Source: an uncultured Lachnospiraceae bacterium (GTDB lineage: Bacteria > Bacillota > Clostridia > Lachnospirales > Lachnospiraceae). Taken from it: a stretch of 64,000 nucleotides of DNA. Below the pieces are notes generated by a model. That model had not been told where the DNA came from and searched no databases. It saw only the letters and a list, made by a program, of their open reading frames with translations. A program made the position numbers and the translations under genes. Location of the stretch: contig CAKQXY010000014.1 in assembly GCA_934292725.1 (NCBI GenBank), positions 5,365 to 69,364 on the forward strand, given 5' to 3'. This document shows positions 35,240 through 43,391 of this stretch, in pieces (position 1 is the first letter of the stretch; each line of letters starts with the position of its first letter).

Positions 35240-35998
35240 ATGAAAAGAAAGTTAGCAGTATTATTAAGTGTGCTGCTGTGTGCGTTTGGGCTGACTGCCT
35301 GCTCCTCATCCAGTGCTTCTGATACAGCAAGTGAGGACATGGCTGTCTACAAGACAGAGGCAGTTGCACTCATTGATACACTTGTAAATGAGCAGAAAAC
35401 ACTTGACGAGTTAAAGGCTGAGGCAAATGACGAGGATGAGGCCGCTGCATTTGAGGCTGGTTTTTCAGCGTGGGAAGATGCAAAGGAAGAACTCGGCGCA
35501 GTTAGCGAGATCAAAGAAGATTCTGCTGATGTCAGCTACGAAAACCAGAACAAGCTTTATGTTGTCAGTGTAGACGGAACCTTTGACAAGCGTGATGCAG
35601 TTGTCACTGTTACCTTTGATAAGAAGGGAAATTTAAGTTCTGTTGCATTCAACGGTGTTTATACACTTGGCGAGAAGATGTCAAAGGCAGCCTTAAATAC
35701 CGTTATGGGTCTGGCAGTCGTATTCGTTATGCTGATCTTCATCAGCTTGATCATCTACTGCTTCAAGTTTATCCATGAGGCAGAGGAAAGAGCAGCCGCA
35801 AAGAAGAAGGCCGCTGAGCCTGCTCCAGCACCGGCACCTGCACCAGCAGTAGAAGAAACAGTAGAAGAAGAGGACGATCTTGAGCTTGTAGCTGTTATTG
35901 CAGCAGCAATCGCAGCAAGTGAAGGTACCGATCCGAATGGTCTGGTAGTTCGTTCTATTAAGAGAGTTGGCAAGACAAACAACTGGAAAAGAGCATAA
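35240..35998 (+). CDS. OadG-family pump subunit with lipoprotein-type N-terminus
   Basis: 252 residues. The C-terminal half is OadG-like: a membrane helix (about 153-176), then a charged and Pro/Ala-rich cytoplasmic tail. In sodium-pump decarboxylases this gamma/delta subunit holds the complex together. Unusual is the N-terminal addition: a signal peptide with lipobox LTAC (Cys21), followed by an extracytoplasmic domain of about 130 residues (VVSVDGTFDKRDAVVTVTF). Classical OadG is about 80-120 residues. So this subunit may be tethered at both ends of its outer domain. ATG after GAGAGGTAGAT. Confidence 0.82.
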   Translation: MKRKLAVLLSVLLCAFGLTACSSSSASDTASEDMAVYKTEAVALIDTLVNEQKTLDELKAEANDEDEAAAFEAGFSAWEDAKEELGAVSEIKEDSADVSYENQNKLYVVSVDGTFDKRDAVVTVTFDKKGNLSSVAFNGVYTLGEKMSKAALNTVMGLAVVFVMLIFISLIIYCFKFIHEAEERAAAKKKAAEPAPAPAPAPAVEETVEEEDDLELVAVIAAAIAASEGTDPNGLVVRSIKRVGKTNNWKRA

Positions 35999-36003
35999 AA
36001 GCA

Positions 36004-36016
36004 GCCGCAAAGCGGC
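36004..36016 (+). promoter_or_regulatory. Small hairpin between OadG-like and biotin carrier genes
   Basis: GCCGC aaa GCGGC, directly before the ribosome site of the biotin carrier gene. It may affect translation or mRNA decay. Confidence 0.4.
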
Positions 36017-36030
36017 AGAAGGAGATTAAG

Positions 36031-36396
36031 ATGAAAAATTATACCATTACTGTAAATGGCAATGTATATGAAGTAACTGTTGAAGAAGGAACCGGATCCG
36101 CAGCAGCTGCAGCACCAAAGGCAGCTCCTAAGGCAGCACCGAAGGCTGCTCCAAAGGCAGCAGCACCGGCTGGCGCACAGGGTGCTGTAAAGATCAGCGC
36201 TCCAATGCCAGGTAAGATTCTTGGTGTTAAGGCAAACGCTGGTGACGCTGTAAAGAAGGGTCAGGTAATCATTGTTCTTGAGGCTATGAAGATGGAGAAC
36301 GATATCGTAGCACCTCAGGACGGAACCGTAGCTTCTATCAATGTAACAGCAGGACAGTCCGTTGAGTCTGGCGCAGTACTTGCTACAATGAACTAA
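36031..36396 (+). CDS. Biotin carrier protein of sodium-pump decarboxylase
   Basis: 121 residues. A short N-terminal beta segment, a flexible Ala/Pro/Lys linker (repeats of KAAP, about 25-50) and a C-terminal biotinyl domain. The biotinylation motif EAMKM is at 84-88, so Lys87 should carry biotin. It shuttles CO2 between the carboxyltransferase and the membrane decarboxylase. No other biotin domain is present in this operon, including in the OadA-like protein, so this carrier must serve both transferases. ATG after AGAAGGAGATTAAG. Confidence 0.92.
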   Translation: MKNYTITVNGNVYEVTVEEGTGSAAAAAPKAAPKAAPKAAPKAAAPAGAQGAVKISAPMPGKILGVKANAGDAVKKGQVIIVLEAMKMENDIVAPQDGTVASINVTAGQSVESGAVLATMN

Positions 36397-36403
36397 TGAA
36401 GCT

Positions 36404-36437
36404 CCTACGTAAGTAGGTGAATCCTGCATATGCAGGA
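36404..36437 (+). promoter_or_regulatory. Two hairpins between biotin carrier and oadB
   Basis: CCTAC gtaa GTAGG (36404-36417) and TCCTGCA ta TGCAGGA (36422-36437). Neither is followed by a T-run. Probably processing or stability elements. Confidence 0.5.
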
Positions 36438-36459
36438 AATATACGGGAGGTATTAGACA

Positions 36460-37608
36460 ATGAGTTATGTAACTGAAACATTAGGCAATCTAATCCACCA
36501 GACCGCGTTCTTCAATCTGTCATGGGGCAACCTGTTAATGATCCTTGTTGCACTGGTATTCTTATATCTGGCAATCAAGAAGGGATACGAGCCGTTACTG
36601 CTTGTGCCGATCGCATTCGGTATGCTGCTTGTTAACATGTATCCAGAAATCATGGCAAACCCGGAAGACACTTCAAACGGTGTTGGAGGATTACTGCATT
36701 ATTTCTATATTCTGGACGAGTGGAGTATTCTGCCGTCTCTGATCTTCATGGGTGTTGGTGCGATGACTGACTTCGGTCCGCTGATCGCAAACCCAATCAG
36801 CTTTTTGATGGGTGCTGCTGCACAGCTTGGTATTTACCTGGCTTACTTTATGGCAATCCTTATGGGATTCTCTGATAAGGCAGCTGCAGCAATCTCTATC
36901 ATTGGCGGTGCTGACGGCCCGACCTCTATCTTCCTTTGCGGTAAGTTAGGACAGACCCAGTACATGGGTCCAATCGCCGTTGCTGCATATTCTTACATGT
37001 CTCTTGTTCCGATCATTCAGCCGCCGATCATGAAGGCACTGACTACAGAGGAAGAGAGAAAGATCAAGATGGAGCAGCTTCGTCCGGTATCAAAGCTGGA
37101 GAGAATCCTGTTCCCGATCATCGTAACAATCGTTGTTGTTTTGATTCTTCCAAGTACTGCACCGCTTATCGGTATGCTTATGCTTGGTAATTTGTTCCGC
37201 GAGAGTGGTGTTGTTAAGCAGCTTACTGAGACAGCTTCCAACGCACTTATGTATATCGTAGTTATCCTTCTTGGTACTTCTGTAGGTGCATCCACCAGTG
37301 CAGAGGCATTCTTAAAGATGGATACCTTAAAGATCGTTGCACTTGGTATGATCGCCTTCGCATTTGGTACCGCAGGCGGTGTCCTTCTTGGAAAGCTTTT
37401 GTGCAAGGTTACAAAGGGCAAGATCAATCCACTTATCGGTTCCGCAGGTGTATCTGCCGTTCCGATGGCAGCACGTGTATCACAGAAGGTTGGTGCAGAG
37501 GCAGATCCGAGCAACTTCCTTTTGATGCATGCAATGGGACCAAACGTAGCCGGTGTTATCGGTACGGCCGTTGCGGCAGGTACATTTATGGCAATATTTG
37601 GAGTATGA
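36460..37608 (+). CDS. oadB: Sodium ion-translocating decarboxylase subunit beta
   Basis: Polytopic inner-membrane subunit of 382 residues (OadB/MmdB/GcdB family) that decarboxylates carboxybiotin and pumps Na+ outward. Signature segments are GGADGPTSIF with Asp152 (the essential Asp of region IIIa in the family) and the C-terminal GSAGVSAVPMAARV...LLMHAMGPN. Length is slightly short of 400-430, within family range. ATG after GGGAGGTATTAGACA. The structured RNA element copy 1 begins exactly at its stop codon. Confidence 0.95.
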   Translation: MSYVTETLGNLIHQTAFFNLSWGNLLMILVALVFLYLAIKKGYEPLLLVPIAFGMLLVNMYPEIMANPEDTSNGVGGLLHYFYILDEWSILPSLIFMGVGAMTDFGPLIANPISFLMGAAAQLGIYLAYFMAILMGFSDKAAAAISIIGGADGPTSIFLCGKLGQTQYMGPIAVAAYSYMSLVPIIQPPIMKALTTEEERKIKMEQLRPVSKLERILFPIIVTIVVVLILPSTAPLIGMLMLGNLFRESGVVKQLTETASNALMYIVVILLGTSVGASTSAEAFLKMDTLKIVALGMIAFAFGTAGGVLLGKLLCKVTKGKINPLIGSAGVSAVPMAARVSQKVGAEADPSNFLLMHAMGPNVAGVIGTAVAAGTFMAIFGV

Positions 37609-37774
37609 TGCCAAGGTACCGAACTCAAAAGCCGATCGTGCTTGCACGATGAGGTTTTTGAGCTTGGGACCCGCAAAAACATGAGGATGCAGCGATTTTC
37701 AAAGAAAATCAGCGAATCCGAATGTTTTTAGAATTGCGAAAGTTGCATAGCAACGGAGCAATTCGTAGGCATCA
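37606..37774 (+). repeat. Structured intercistronic RNA element, copy 1
   Basis: Starts at the oadB stop codon. Closing helix P1 is TGATGCC (37606-37612) with GGCATCA (37768-37774). P2 is CTCAAAA/TTTTGAG with an inner GATCGTG stem and CTTG loop. P3 is the core 37675-37728, a long hairpin AAAACAT...ATGTTTT with GATTTTC/GAAAATC at the tip. P4 is ATTGC/GCAAT with inner GTTG/CAAC. A second copy follows oadA. Family unknown to me. Confidence 0.75.
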
Positions 37775-37809
37775 GTTAAAGTATACTGATAAAATTTGGA
37801 GGTAATATA

Positions 37810-39237
37810 ATGGCAGAGCAAGTAAAAAAGCCAGTAGGAATTACAGAGACGGTCTTAAGAGATGCGCATCAGTCTTTGATGGCAACCAGAATGACCACAG
37901 AGCAGATGCTTCCAATCGTTGAGAAAATGGATCAGGTAGGATACCACTCAGTAGAGTGCTGGGGCGGTGCTACATTTGATGCCAGCCTTCGTTTCCTGAA
38001 GGAAGATCCGTGGGAGAGACTGCGTAAGTTAAGAGCAGGCTTCAAGCATACAAAGCTGCAGATGCTGTTCCGTGGACAGAACATCTTAGGCTACAATCAC
38101 TATGCAGATGACGTAGTAGAGTACTTCGTACAGAAGTCAGTTGCAAATGGTATGGATATCATCCGTATCTTCGACTGCTTCAACGATCTGCGTAACTTAA
38201 AGACAGCAGTAAACGCAACAAAGGCAATCAAGAAGGAGAACCCAAATGCTGAGGCACAGATCGCACTGTGCTACACCCTTGGTGATGCTTACACACTTGA
38301 TTACTGGAAGAAGATTGCAAAAGAGATCGAGTCCATGGGTGCAGATTCTATCTGTATCAAGGATATGGCAGGTCTTCTTGTTCCGTATAAGGCAACTGAG
38401 CTTGTTACAGCTCTTAAGAGCGCAACAAAGCTTCCAATTCAGATTCATACCCACTACACCTCTGGTGTTGCATCCATGACATATATGAAGGCAGTTGAAG
38501 CTGGCGCAGATGTTATCGATACAGCAATGAGCCCATTAGCTATGGGTACCAGCCAGCCGGCTACTGAGGTTATGGTAGAGACCTTCAAGGGAACTCCATA
38601 CGATACAGGTCTTGATATGAAGCTTCTGGGAGAGATCGCTGATTACTTCCGTCCGATTCAGGAGGAAGCTCTTAAGTCTGGCCGCATCAACCCGAAGGTT
38701 ATGGGCGTTAACATCAAGACTTTGATGTATCAGGTACCGGGCGGTATGCTTTCCAACCTGGTAAGCCAGTTAAAGGAAGCAGGCGCTGAGGACAAGTACT
38801 ATCAGGTACTAGAGGAAGTTCCGAGAGTACGTAAAGACTTCGGAGAGCCGCCGCTTGTTACTCCGTCTTCTCAGATCGTTGGTACTCAGGCAGTTCTTAA
38901 CGTTCTTCAGGGCGAGAGATACAAGATGATGACCAAGGAGTCCAAGAAGATCTTAAGAGGTGAGTTTGGACAGACTGTTAAGCCATTTAACAAGGAAGTT
39001 CAGAAGAAGGCAATCGGAGACGAGAAGCCGATCACTTGCCGTCCGGCAGATCTGATCAAGCCACAGTTAGACAACTTCCGCAAGGAGGCAGCTCAGTATA
39101 TCCAGCAGGACGAGGATGTACTGACCTATGCACTGTTCCCACAGGTTGCTACTGATTTCTTCAAGTATCGTGAAGCACAGCAGACAAAGGTAGATCCAGC
39201 TGCTGCAGATACAAAGAATAAGGCATACCCGGTATGA
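37810..39237 (+). CDS. oadA: Pyruvate/oxaloacetate carboxyltransferase (OadA/PycB/transcarboxylase 5S-like)
   Basis: 475-residue TIM-barrel carboxyltransferase of the HMGL/pyruvate carboxylase family. It transfers CO2 between oxaloacetate/pyruvate and biotin. The opening TETVLRDAHQS with Asp18 and His20, the catalytic-Lys segment CIKDMAG, and the metal-binding IHTHYTSG are clear. It lacks a C-terminal biotin domain, so it relies on the separate carrier encoded upstream. Together with the acyl-CoA carboxyltransferase this gives the operon two transferases. ATG after TTGGAGGTAATATA. RNA element copy 2 begins at its stop codon, and a terminator follows. Confidence 0.93.
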   Translation: MAEQVKKPVGITETVLRDAHQSLMATRMTTEQMLPIVEKMDQVGYHSVECWGGATFDASLRFLKEDPWERLRKLRAGFKHTKLQMLFRGQNILGYNHYADDVVEYFVQKSVANGMDIIRIFDCFNDLRNLKTAVNATKAIKKENPNAEAQIALCYTLGDAYTLDYWKKIAKEIESMGADSICIKDMAGLLVPYKATELVTALKSATKLPIQIHTHYTSGVASMTYMKAVEAGADVIDTAMSPLAMGTSQPATEVMVETFKGTPYDTGLDMKLLGEIADYFRPIQEEALKSGRINPKVMGVNIKTLMYQVPGGMLSNLVSQLKEAGAEDKYYQVLEEVPRVRKDFGEPPLVTPSSQIVGTQAVLNVLQGERYKMMTKESKKILRGEFGQTVKPFNKEVQKKAIGDEKPITCRPADLIKPQLDNFRKEAAQYIQQDEDVLTYALFPQVATDFFKYREAQQTKVDPAAADTKNKAYPV

Positions 39238-39399
39238 TACTAGAGTCGAAAAGTCACAAGCTGATCATGCTTGCATGAAGAAGCTTGTGACCTTGAGACT
39301 CGTAAAAACATGAGGATGCAGCGATTTTCGAAGAAAATCAGCGAATCCGAATGTTTTGGAAGATTGCGAGAGTGCGAAGCACGCAGCAATCTGGTATCA
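39235..39399 (+). repeat. Structured intercistronic RNA element, copy 2
   Basis: Starts at the oadA stop codon. P1 is TGATAC (39235-39240) with GTATCA (39394-39399). P2 is GTCACAAGC/GCTTGTGAC with inner TCATG and the same CTTG loop. Core P3 at 39304-39357 is identical to copy 1 at 53 of 54 positions; the one change is in the loop. P4 is AGATTGC/GCAATCT with GTGC/GCAC. The helices other than P3 differ in sequence from copy 1 but keep their pairing. Confidence 0.75.
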
Positions 39400-39418
39400 A
39401 TAAAGTAAAATAATAACA

Positions 39419-39450
39419 AGGGACTCTTGGAAAACAAGGGTCCCTTTTTT
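39419..39450 (+). terminator. Terminator of decarboxylase operon
   Basis: GGGAC-TTG pairs with CAA-GTCCC, followed by TTTTTT. Confidence 0.85.
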
Positions 39451-39477
39451 GAAAAAAGGATTGTGTGAAAATTTTTT

Positions 39478-40707
39478 ATGAGCAAAGTAATAGTAATAGG
39501 CGGCGGTGCCGCTGGAATGATGGCTGCATTAAAGGCAGCCGAAAATGGTCATGAAGTGACACTGCTTGAGAAAAATGAAAAGCTTGGCAAAAAGCTTTTT
39601 ATCACAGGAAAGGGTCGCTGCAATGTGACAAATGCCTCCGATATGGAGACAATCATGAGCCAGATTGTGACAAATCCGCGTTTTCTTTACAGTGCGTTTT
39701 CTGACTGCAGCAACACAGATGTCATGGAACTTATTGAAAACGGTGGATGTCCGCTTAAGATAGAGAGAGGTCAGCGCGTATTTCCAGAGTCAGACAAGTC
39801 CTCTGATATCATAAGCTGCTTTTCACGCCTTTTAAAAAAGGCTGGCGTAGAAATCATATTAAATAAGGAAGTAACGCATATTATCACCGAAGAAGGACGT
39901 GCAGCAGGCGTGTCACTTTCCGATGGAAAAAAGATAAGTGCCGATGCCATAGTGCTTGCAACAGGAGGTCTTTCCTATGCGTCAACAGGTTCAACAGGAG
40001 ACGGACACCGTATGGCAAGAGAGCTTGGTCATACAGTGACACCATGCTTTCCTGCATTAGCGCCAGTTAACACAAAAGAAGACTGGTGCCGCGCACTGCA
40101 GGGACTGTCACTCAAAAACGTCACCTTTACAGTAAAAGACGGCAAAAAGAAGCTTTATGAGGACTTTGGAGAGATGCTGTTCACTCATTTTGGCATCAGC
40201 GGACCGCTTGTATTAAGCGCAAGCAGCAAAATCGTCAAAAAGCTCGATAAAAATCAGCTTTCAGCTTTCATAGACTTAAAGCCGGCGCTCACAGACGAGC
40301 AGCTTGACGCAAGACTTTTACGAGACTTCTCACAGGAAAAAAATAAGCAGTTTAAAAATGCATTAAATGGCTTATTCCCGGCAAGACTAGCAGAGCAGAT
40401 CGTCATTTTGTCAGGCATAAATCCAGACAAAGAAGTAAACGCCATTACAAAAGAAGAGCGTGCTCATCTTGTCTCTTTAACCAAAAATCTCCCATTGACC
40501 ATTCTTAGTGTCAGGGGTTATAATGAAGCCATTATCACGCAGGGCGGTGTCAAAGTGCAGGAAGTACAGCCAAAGACCATGGAGTCAAAGCTTGTACCGG
40601 GACTGTATTTTGCAGGCGAACTACTAGATATTGATGCCCTCACAGGAGGCTACAACCTGCAGCTTGCATGGTCCACGGGAAGCCTGGTGGGGGATAGTAT
40701 TGTATAA
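39478..40707 (+). CDS. NAD(P)/FAD-dependent oxidoreductase (BaiN/HI0933 family)
   Basis: 409-residue flavoprotein. The N-terminal dinucleotide-binding GGGAAGMMAALKAA is at about 8-21, followed by the family hallmark GKKLFITGKGRCNVTN. A central ALVLATGGLSYASTGSTGDG-like site and the C-terminal TQGGV...LYFAGELLDIDALTGGYNLQ complete the family pattern. BaiN of C. scindens was reported in bile acid dehydroxylation, but most members have unknown roles, so no bile acid activity is claimed. The ATG at 39478 has only a weak ribosome site. cmk follows after 23 bases. Confidence 0.9.
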   Translation: MSKVIVIGGGAAGMMAALKAAENGHEVTLLEKNEKLGKKLFITGKGRCNVTNASDMETIMSQIVTNPRFLYSAFSDCSNTDVMELIENGGCPLKIERGQRVFPESDKSSDIISCFSRLLKKAGVEIILNKEVTHIITEEGRAAGVSLSDGKKISADAIVLATGGLSYASTGSTGDGHRMARELGHTVTPCFPALAPVNTKEDWCRALQGLSLKNVTFTVKDGKKKLYEDFGEMLFTHFGISGPLVLSASSKIVKKLDKNQLSAFIDLKPALTDEQLDARLLRDFSQEKNKQFKNALNGLFPARLAEQIVILSGINPDKEVNAITKEERAHLVSLTKNLPLTILSVRGYNEAIITQGGVKVQEVQPKTMESKLVPGLYFAGELLDIDALTGGYNLQLAWSTGSLVGDSIV

Positions 40708-40730
40708 ATACGTGAAAAGGAGACAAACAA

Positions 40731-41396
40731 ATGGGTTTTAACATCGCAATTGATGGCCCGGCAGGAGCCGGAAAAAGCACCATCGCAAAGCTTGCAGCAA
40801 GCGAGCTTTCCTATATATATGTAGATACAGGCGCCATGTACCGCGCAATCGGTCTATATGTATATCGTAAACATGTGCCGGAAGAAGATACAAACGCTAT
40901 TGGAGAGACTGCGAAAGAGACAGAGGTTTCCATTCGTTATATCGACGGTGAGCGCCATGTATATTTAAATGGCGAGGATGTAAGCGAAGAGATCAGAAAA
41001 GAGCATATCGGCCATATGGCATCTGTAGTTGGTGCAGTGCCGGCTGTAAGAGAGCATCTCTTATCACTTCAAAGACAGATTGCACAGGAAAATGATATCA
41101 TCATGGATGGAAGAGACATTGGCACATGTATTCTTCCTAATGCAGATGTAAAGATCTTTCTGACAGCAAGTGCCGAGGAAAGGGCAAGAAGACGCTACTT
41201 AGAGCTGCAGTCAAAGGGCGATAACACGCCATATGACGTTGTGCTTGCCGATATTAAAGAGCGCGACTACCGTGACACGCACAGAGATATCGCACCGTTA
41301 AAGCAGGCTGAGGATGCTGTATACCTTGATACGTCAAACATGACAATTGAAGAGGCAGCATCAAAGGTAGTAGAGCTTGCAAAGGCGGCACGCTGA
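40731..41396 (+). CDS. cmk: Cytidylate kinase
   Basis: Phosphorylates CMP/dCMP with ATP. 221 residues. P-loop GPAGAGKST at 9-17, the DTGAMYRAIG substrate segment, and MDGRDIGT (family signature) are present. ATG after AAAAGGAGACAAACA. Its stop overlaps the ispH start (TGATGG region, one base), so cmk, ispH and the S1 gene form a tightly coupled unit, a common clostridial arrangement. Confidence 0.97.
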   Translation: MGFNIAIDGPAGAGKSTIAKLAASELSYIYVDTGAMYRAIGLYVYRKHVPEEDTNAIGETAKETEVSIRYIDGERHVYLNGEDVSEEIRKEHIGHMASVVGAVPAVREHLLSLQRQIAQENDIIMDGRDIGTCILPNADVKIFLTASAEERARRRYLELQSKGDNTPYDVVLADIKERDYRDTHRDIAPLKQAEDAVYLDTSNMTIEEAASKVVELAKAAR

Positions 41397-42262
41397 TGGA
41401 AGTAATTCTTGCAAAAAGCGCGGGCTTTTGCTTTGGTGTGCGCCGCGCAGTAAATGAAGTTTATCGTTGTCTTGAGGAAGAAAAGGATACACCAATCTAT
41501 ACCTTTGGTCCAATCATCCACAACGATGAAGTGGTCAACGATTTGAAAAGTAAAGGTGTACAGGTAGTTGACACATTAGAGTCGCTTGCAGCACTTAAAA
41601 AAGGCATTGTCATAATTCGCTCCCACGGTGTTAGCCGTGACACCGAAACAAAGATGCGTGCGCTTGGCATGCGTGTCATAGATATGACATGTCCGTTTGT
41701 CAAAAAGATTCACCGCCTTGTAGAAGAAAAGTCAAAAGAAGGCTGCCAGATCGTCATAGCCGGAAATCCTGTGCATCCAGAGGTTGTAGGCATTGTAGGA
41801 TGGAGCATAGACGGCGCATCAGTTGTAAAAGATGCAGAAGAAGCACAAAAGTTGGTATTAGACCCTAAAAAACCCGTTTTTGTGGCAGCACAAACGACAT
41901 TTCACTACATTAAATTTCAAAATATAGTTGACCAATTAGAAAAAAAAGAGTACAATATAAATTGCGTTAACACTATCTGCAATGCAACCAGAAACCGCCA
42001 GGAGGAAGCAGCTCGTCTTGCAGCCTCAGTAGATGGGATGCTGGTCATAGGTGGGAGCCATAGCTCCAACACGCAGAAGCTGTTTGAAATATGCAAAAAA
42101 GAATGTAATAATACCCATTACATACAAACCGCTGAGGACCTAGACACCAATTGGTTTTTGACAGCAGACAGGGTGGGTGTTACAGGAGGGGCTTCAACCC
42201 CGAATATAATCATTGAGGAGGTTCTACACCATGTCAGACGAATTCGGACAATTATTAAGTGA
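41396..42262 (+). CDS. ispH: 4-hydroxy-3-methylbut-2-enyl diphosphate reductase
   Basis: Last enzyme of the MEP isoprenoid pathway; an iron-sulfur protein producing IPP and DMAPP. 288 residues. The three cluster cysteines are Cys12 (AGFCFGVRRAV), Cys101 (DMTCPFV) and Cys195 (NTICNATRNRQ). In several Clostridia IspH is fused to ribosomal protein S1; here the two are separate, and the ispH end overlaps the S1 start by 32 bases in a different frame. Confidence 0.96.
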   Translation: MEVILAKSAGFCFGVRRAVNEVYRCLEEEKDTPIYTFGPIIHNDEVVNDLKSKGVQVVDTLESLAALKKGIVIIRSHGVSRDTETKMRALGMRVIDMTCPFVKKIHRLVEEKSKEGCQIVIAGNPVHPEVVGIVGWSIDGASVVKDAEEAQKLVLDPKKPVFVAAQTTFHYIKFQNIVDQLEKKEYNINCVNTICNATRNRQEEAARLAASVDGMLVIGGSHSSNTQKLFEICKKECNNTHYIQTAEDLDTNWFLTADRVGVTGGASTPNIIIEEVLHHVRRIRTIIK

Positions 42263-43298
42263 GCAGAAAGAAGTTGCAATTAGCCAGGGCGCAGTTGTAT
42301 CCGGTCAGGTTATTGCAGTAAAGGAAGACGAGATTGTCCTAAATATAGGATATAAAGCAGATGCTGTCATTAGCCGCAACGAATTTACAAACATCCCGAA
42401 TGCAAATCTGTGTGACCTTGTAAAGGTTGGCGATGAGATCGAAGCTAAGGTTGTTAAGATGAACGACGGCGAGGGCCAGGTTCAGCTTTCTGTACGCAAG
42501 CTGCAGGCAGAGAGAGGAAGCAAGGTTCTTGAGGAAGCATTCGAGAACAAGACTGTATTAAAGGCAGTTGTTACTGAGATCTCCACTGGTGGATTAAGCG
42601 TAGTAGTTGATCAGACCAGAGTATTTATCCCAGCAAGCCTTGTATCCGATGTATACGAGAAGAATCTTGAGAAGTACAAGGGACAGGAAGTTGAGTTTAT
42701 CGTTACTGAGTTTAACCCGAAGAAGCACAGAATTATCGGTAACTGCAAGGATCTGATCATCGAGAAGAAGAAGAAGATGCAGGAAGAGCTCTTCGCAAAG
42801 CTTGAGGTTGGTCAGACCGTTGAGGGTACTGTAAAGAACGTTACAGATTTCGGCGCATTCGTAGATTTAGGCGGAGCAGATGGTCTGCTTCACATTTCTG
42901 AGATGAGCTGGGGCCGTATCGAGAATCCTAAGAAGGTATTCAAGAGCGGTGACAAGGTTAAGGTTCTTGTAAAGGCAATCGATGGAAATCGTATTGCACT
43001 GAGCATGAAGTTCCCGGAGGAGAATCCGTGGAAGGATGCAGAAGAGAAGTTTGCAGTAGGTACTGTTGTTACTGGTAAGGTAGCACGTATGACTGACTTC
43101 GGTGCATTCGTAGAGTTAGAGTCAGGTGTTGATGCACTGCTTCACGTTTCTCAGATCTCCAGAGAGCGCGTAGAGAAGCCACAGGATGTTCTGTCCATCG
43201 GTCAGGAAATCACCGCAAAGGTAGTAGACCTGAACGTAGATGCAAAGAAGATCAGCCTGAGCATGAAGGCTCTTGCAAACGATGAGGATCAGGAATAA
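42231..43298 (+). CDS. 30S ribosomal protein S1-like, four S1 domains
   Basis: 355 residues with about four S1 RNA-binding domains. Typical segments are EGTVKNVTDFGAFVDLGGADGLLHISEMSWGR and, later, VTGKVARMTDFGAFVELESGVDALLHVSQIS. S1-type proteins help mRNA binding to ribosomes; Firmicutes forms are shorter than the six-domain E. coli S1. The ATG at 42231 follows GAGGAGG, which itself lies in the ispH coding region. A terminator follows the stop. Confidence 0.92.
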   Translation: MSDEFGQLLSEQKEVAISQGAVVSGQVIAVKEDEIVLNIGYKADAVISRNEFTNIPNANLCDLVKVGDEIEAKVVKMNDGEGQVQLSVRKLQAERGSKVLEEAFENKTVLKAVVTEISTGGLSVVVDQTRVFIPASLVSDVYEKNLEKYKGQEVEFIVTEFNPKKHRIIGNCKDLIIEKKKKMQEELFAKLEVGQTVEGTVKNVTDFGAFVDLGGADGLLHISEMSWGRIENPKKVFKSGDKVKVLVKAIDGNRIALSMKFPEENPWKDAEEKFAVGTVVTGKVARMTDFGAFVELESGVDALLHVSQISRERVEKPQDVLSIGQEITAKVVDLNVDAKKISLSMKALANDEDQE

Positions 43299-43336
43299 TC
43301 CGTAAGAAACACATCAAATAAAGTGAATGTAAAATG

Positions 43337-43367
43337 ACCGGGTAGAAAAATCTACCCGGTATTTTTG
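43337..43367 (+). terminator. Terminator after S1 gene (left of a duplicated pair)
   Basis: ACCGGGTAGA aaaa TCTACCCGGT followed by ATTTTT. The 20-base core ACCGGGTAGAAAAATCTACC recurs exactly at 45191-45210. Confidence 0.9.
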
Positions 43368-43391
43368 GCTGAAAGAAAGGAACTACGACTC

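Noticed and set aside
35755..36429. 224-codon minus-strand frame over OadG-like and biotin carrier genes
   Set aside because: Low-complexity mirror of Ala/Pro/Lys-rich linkers; no recognised domain.
37017..37682. 221-codon minus-strand frame under oadB
   Set aside because: Overlaps a clear membrane protein gene over most of its length; no ribosome site or recognised family.
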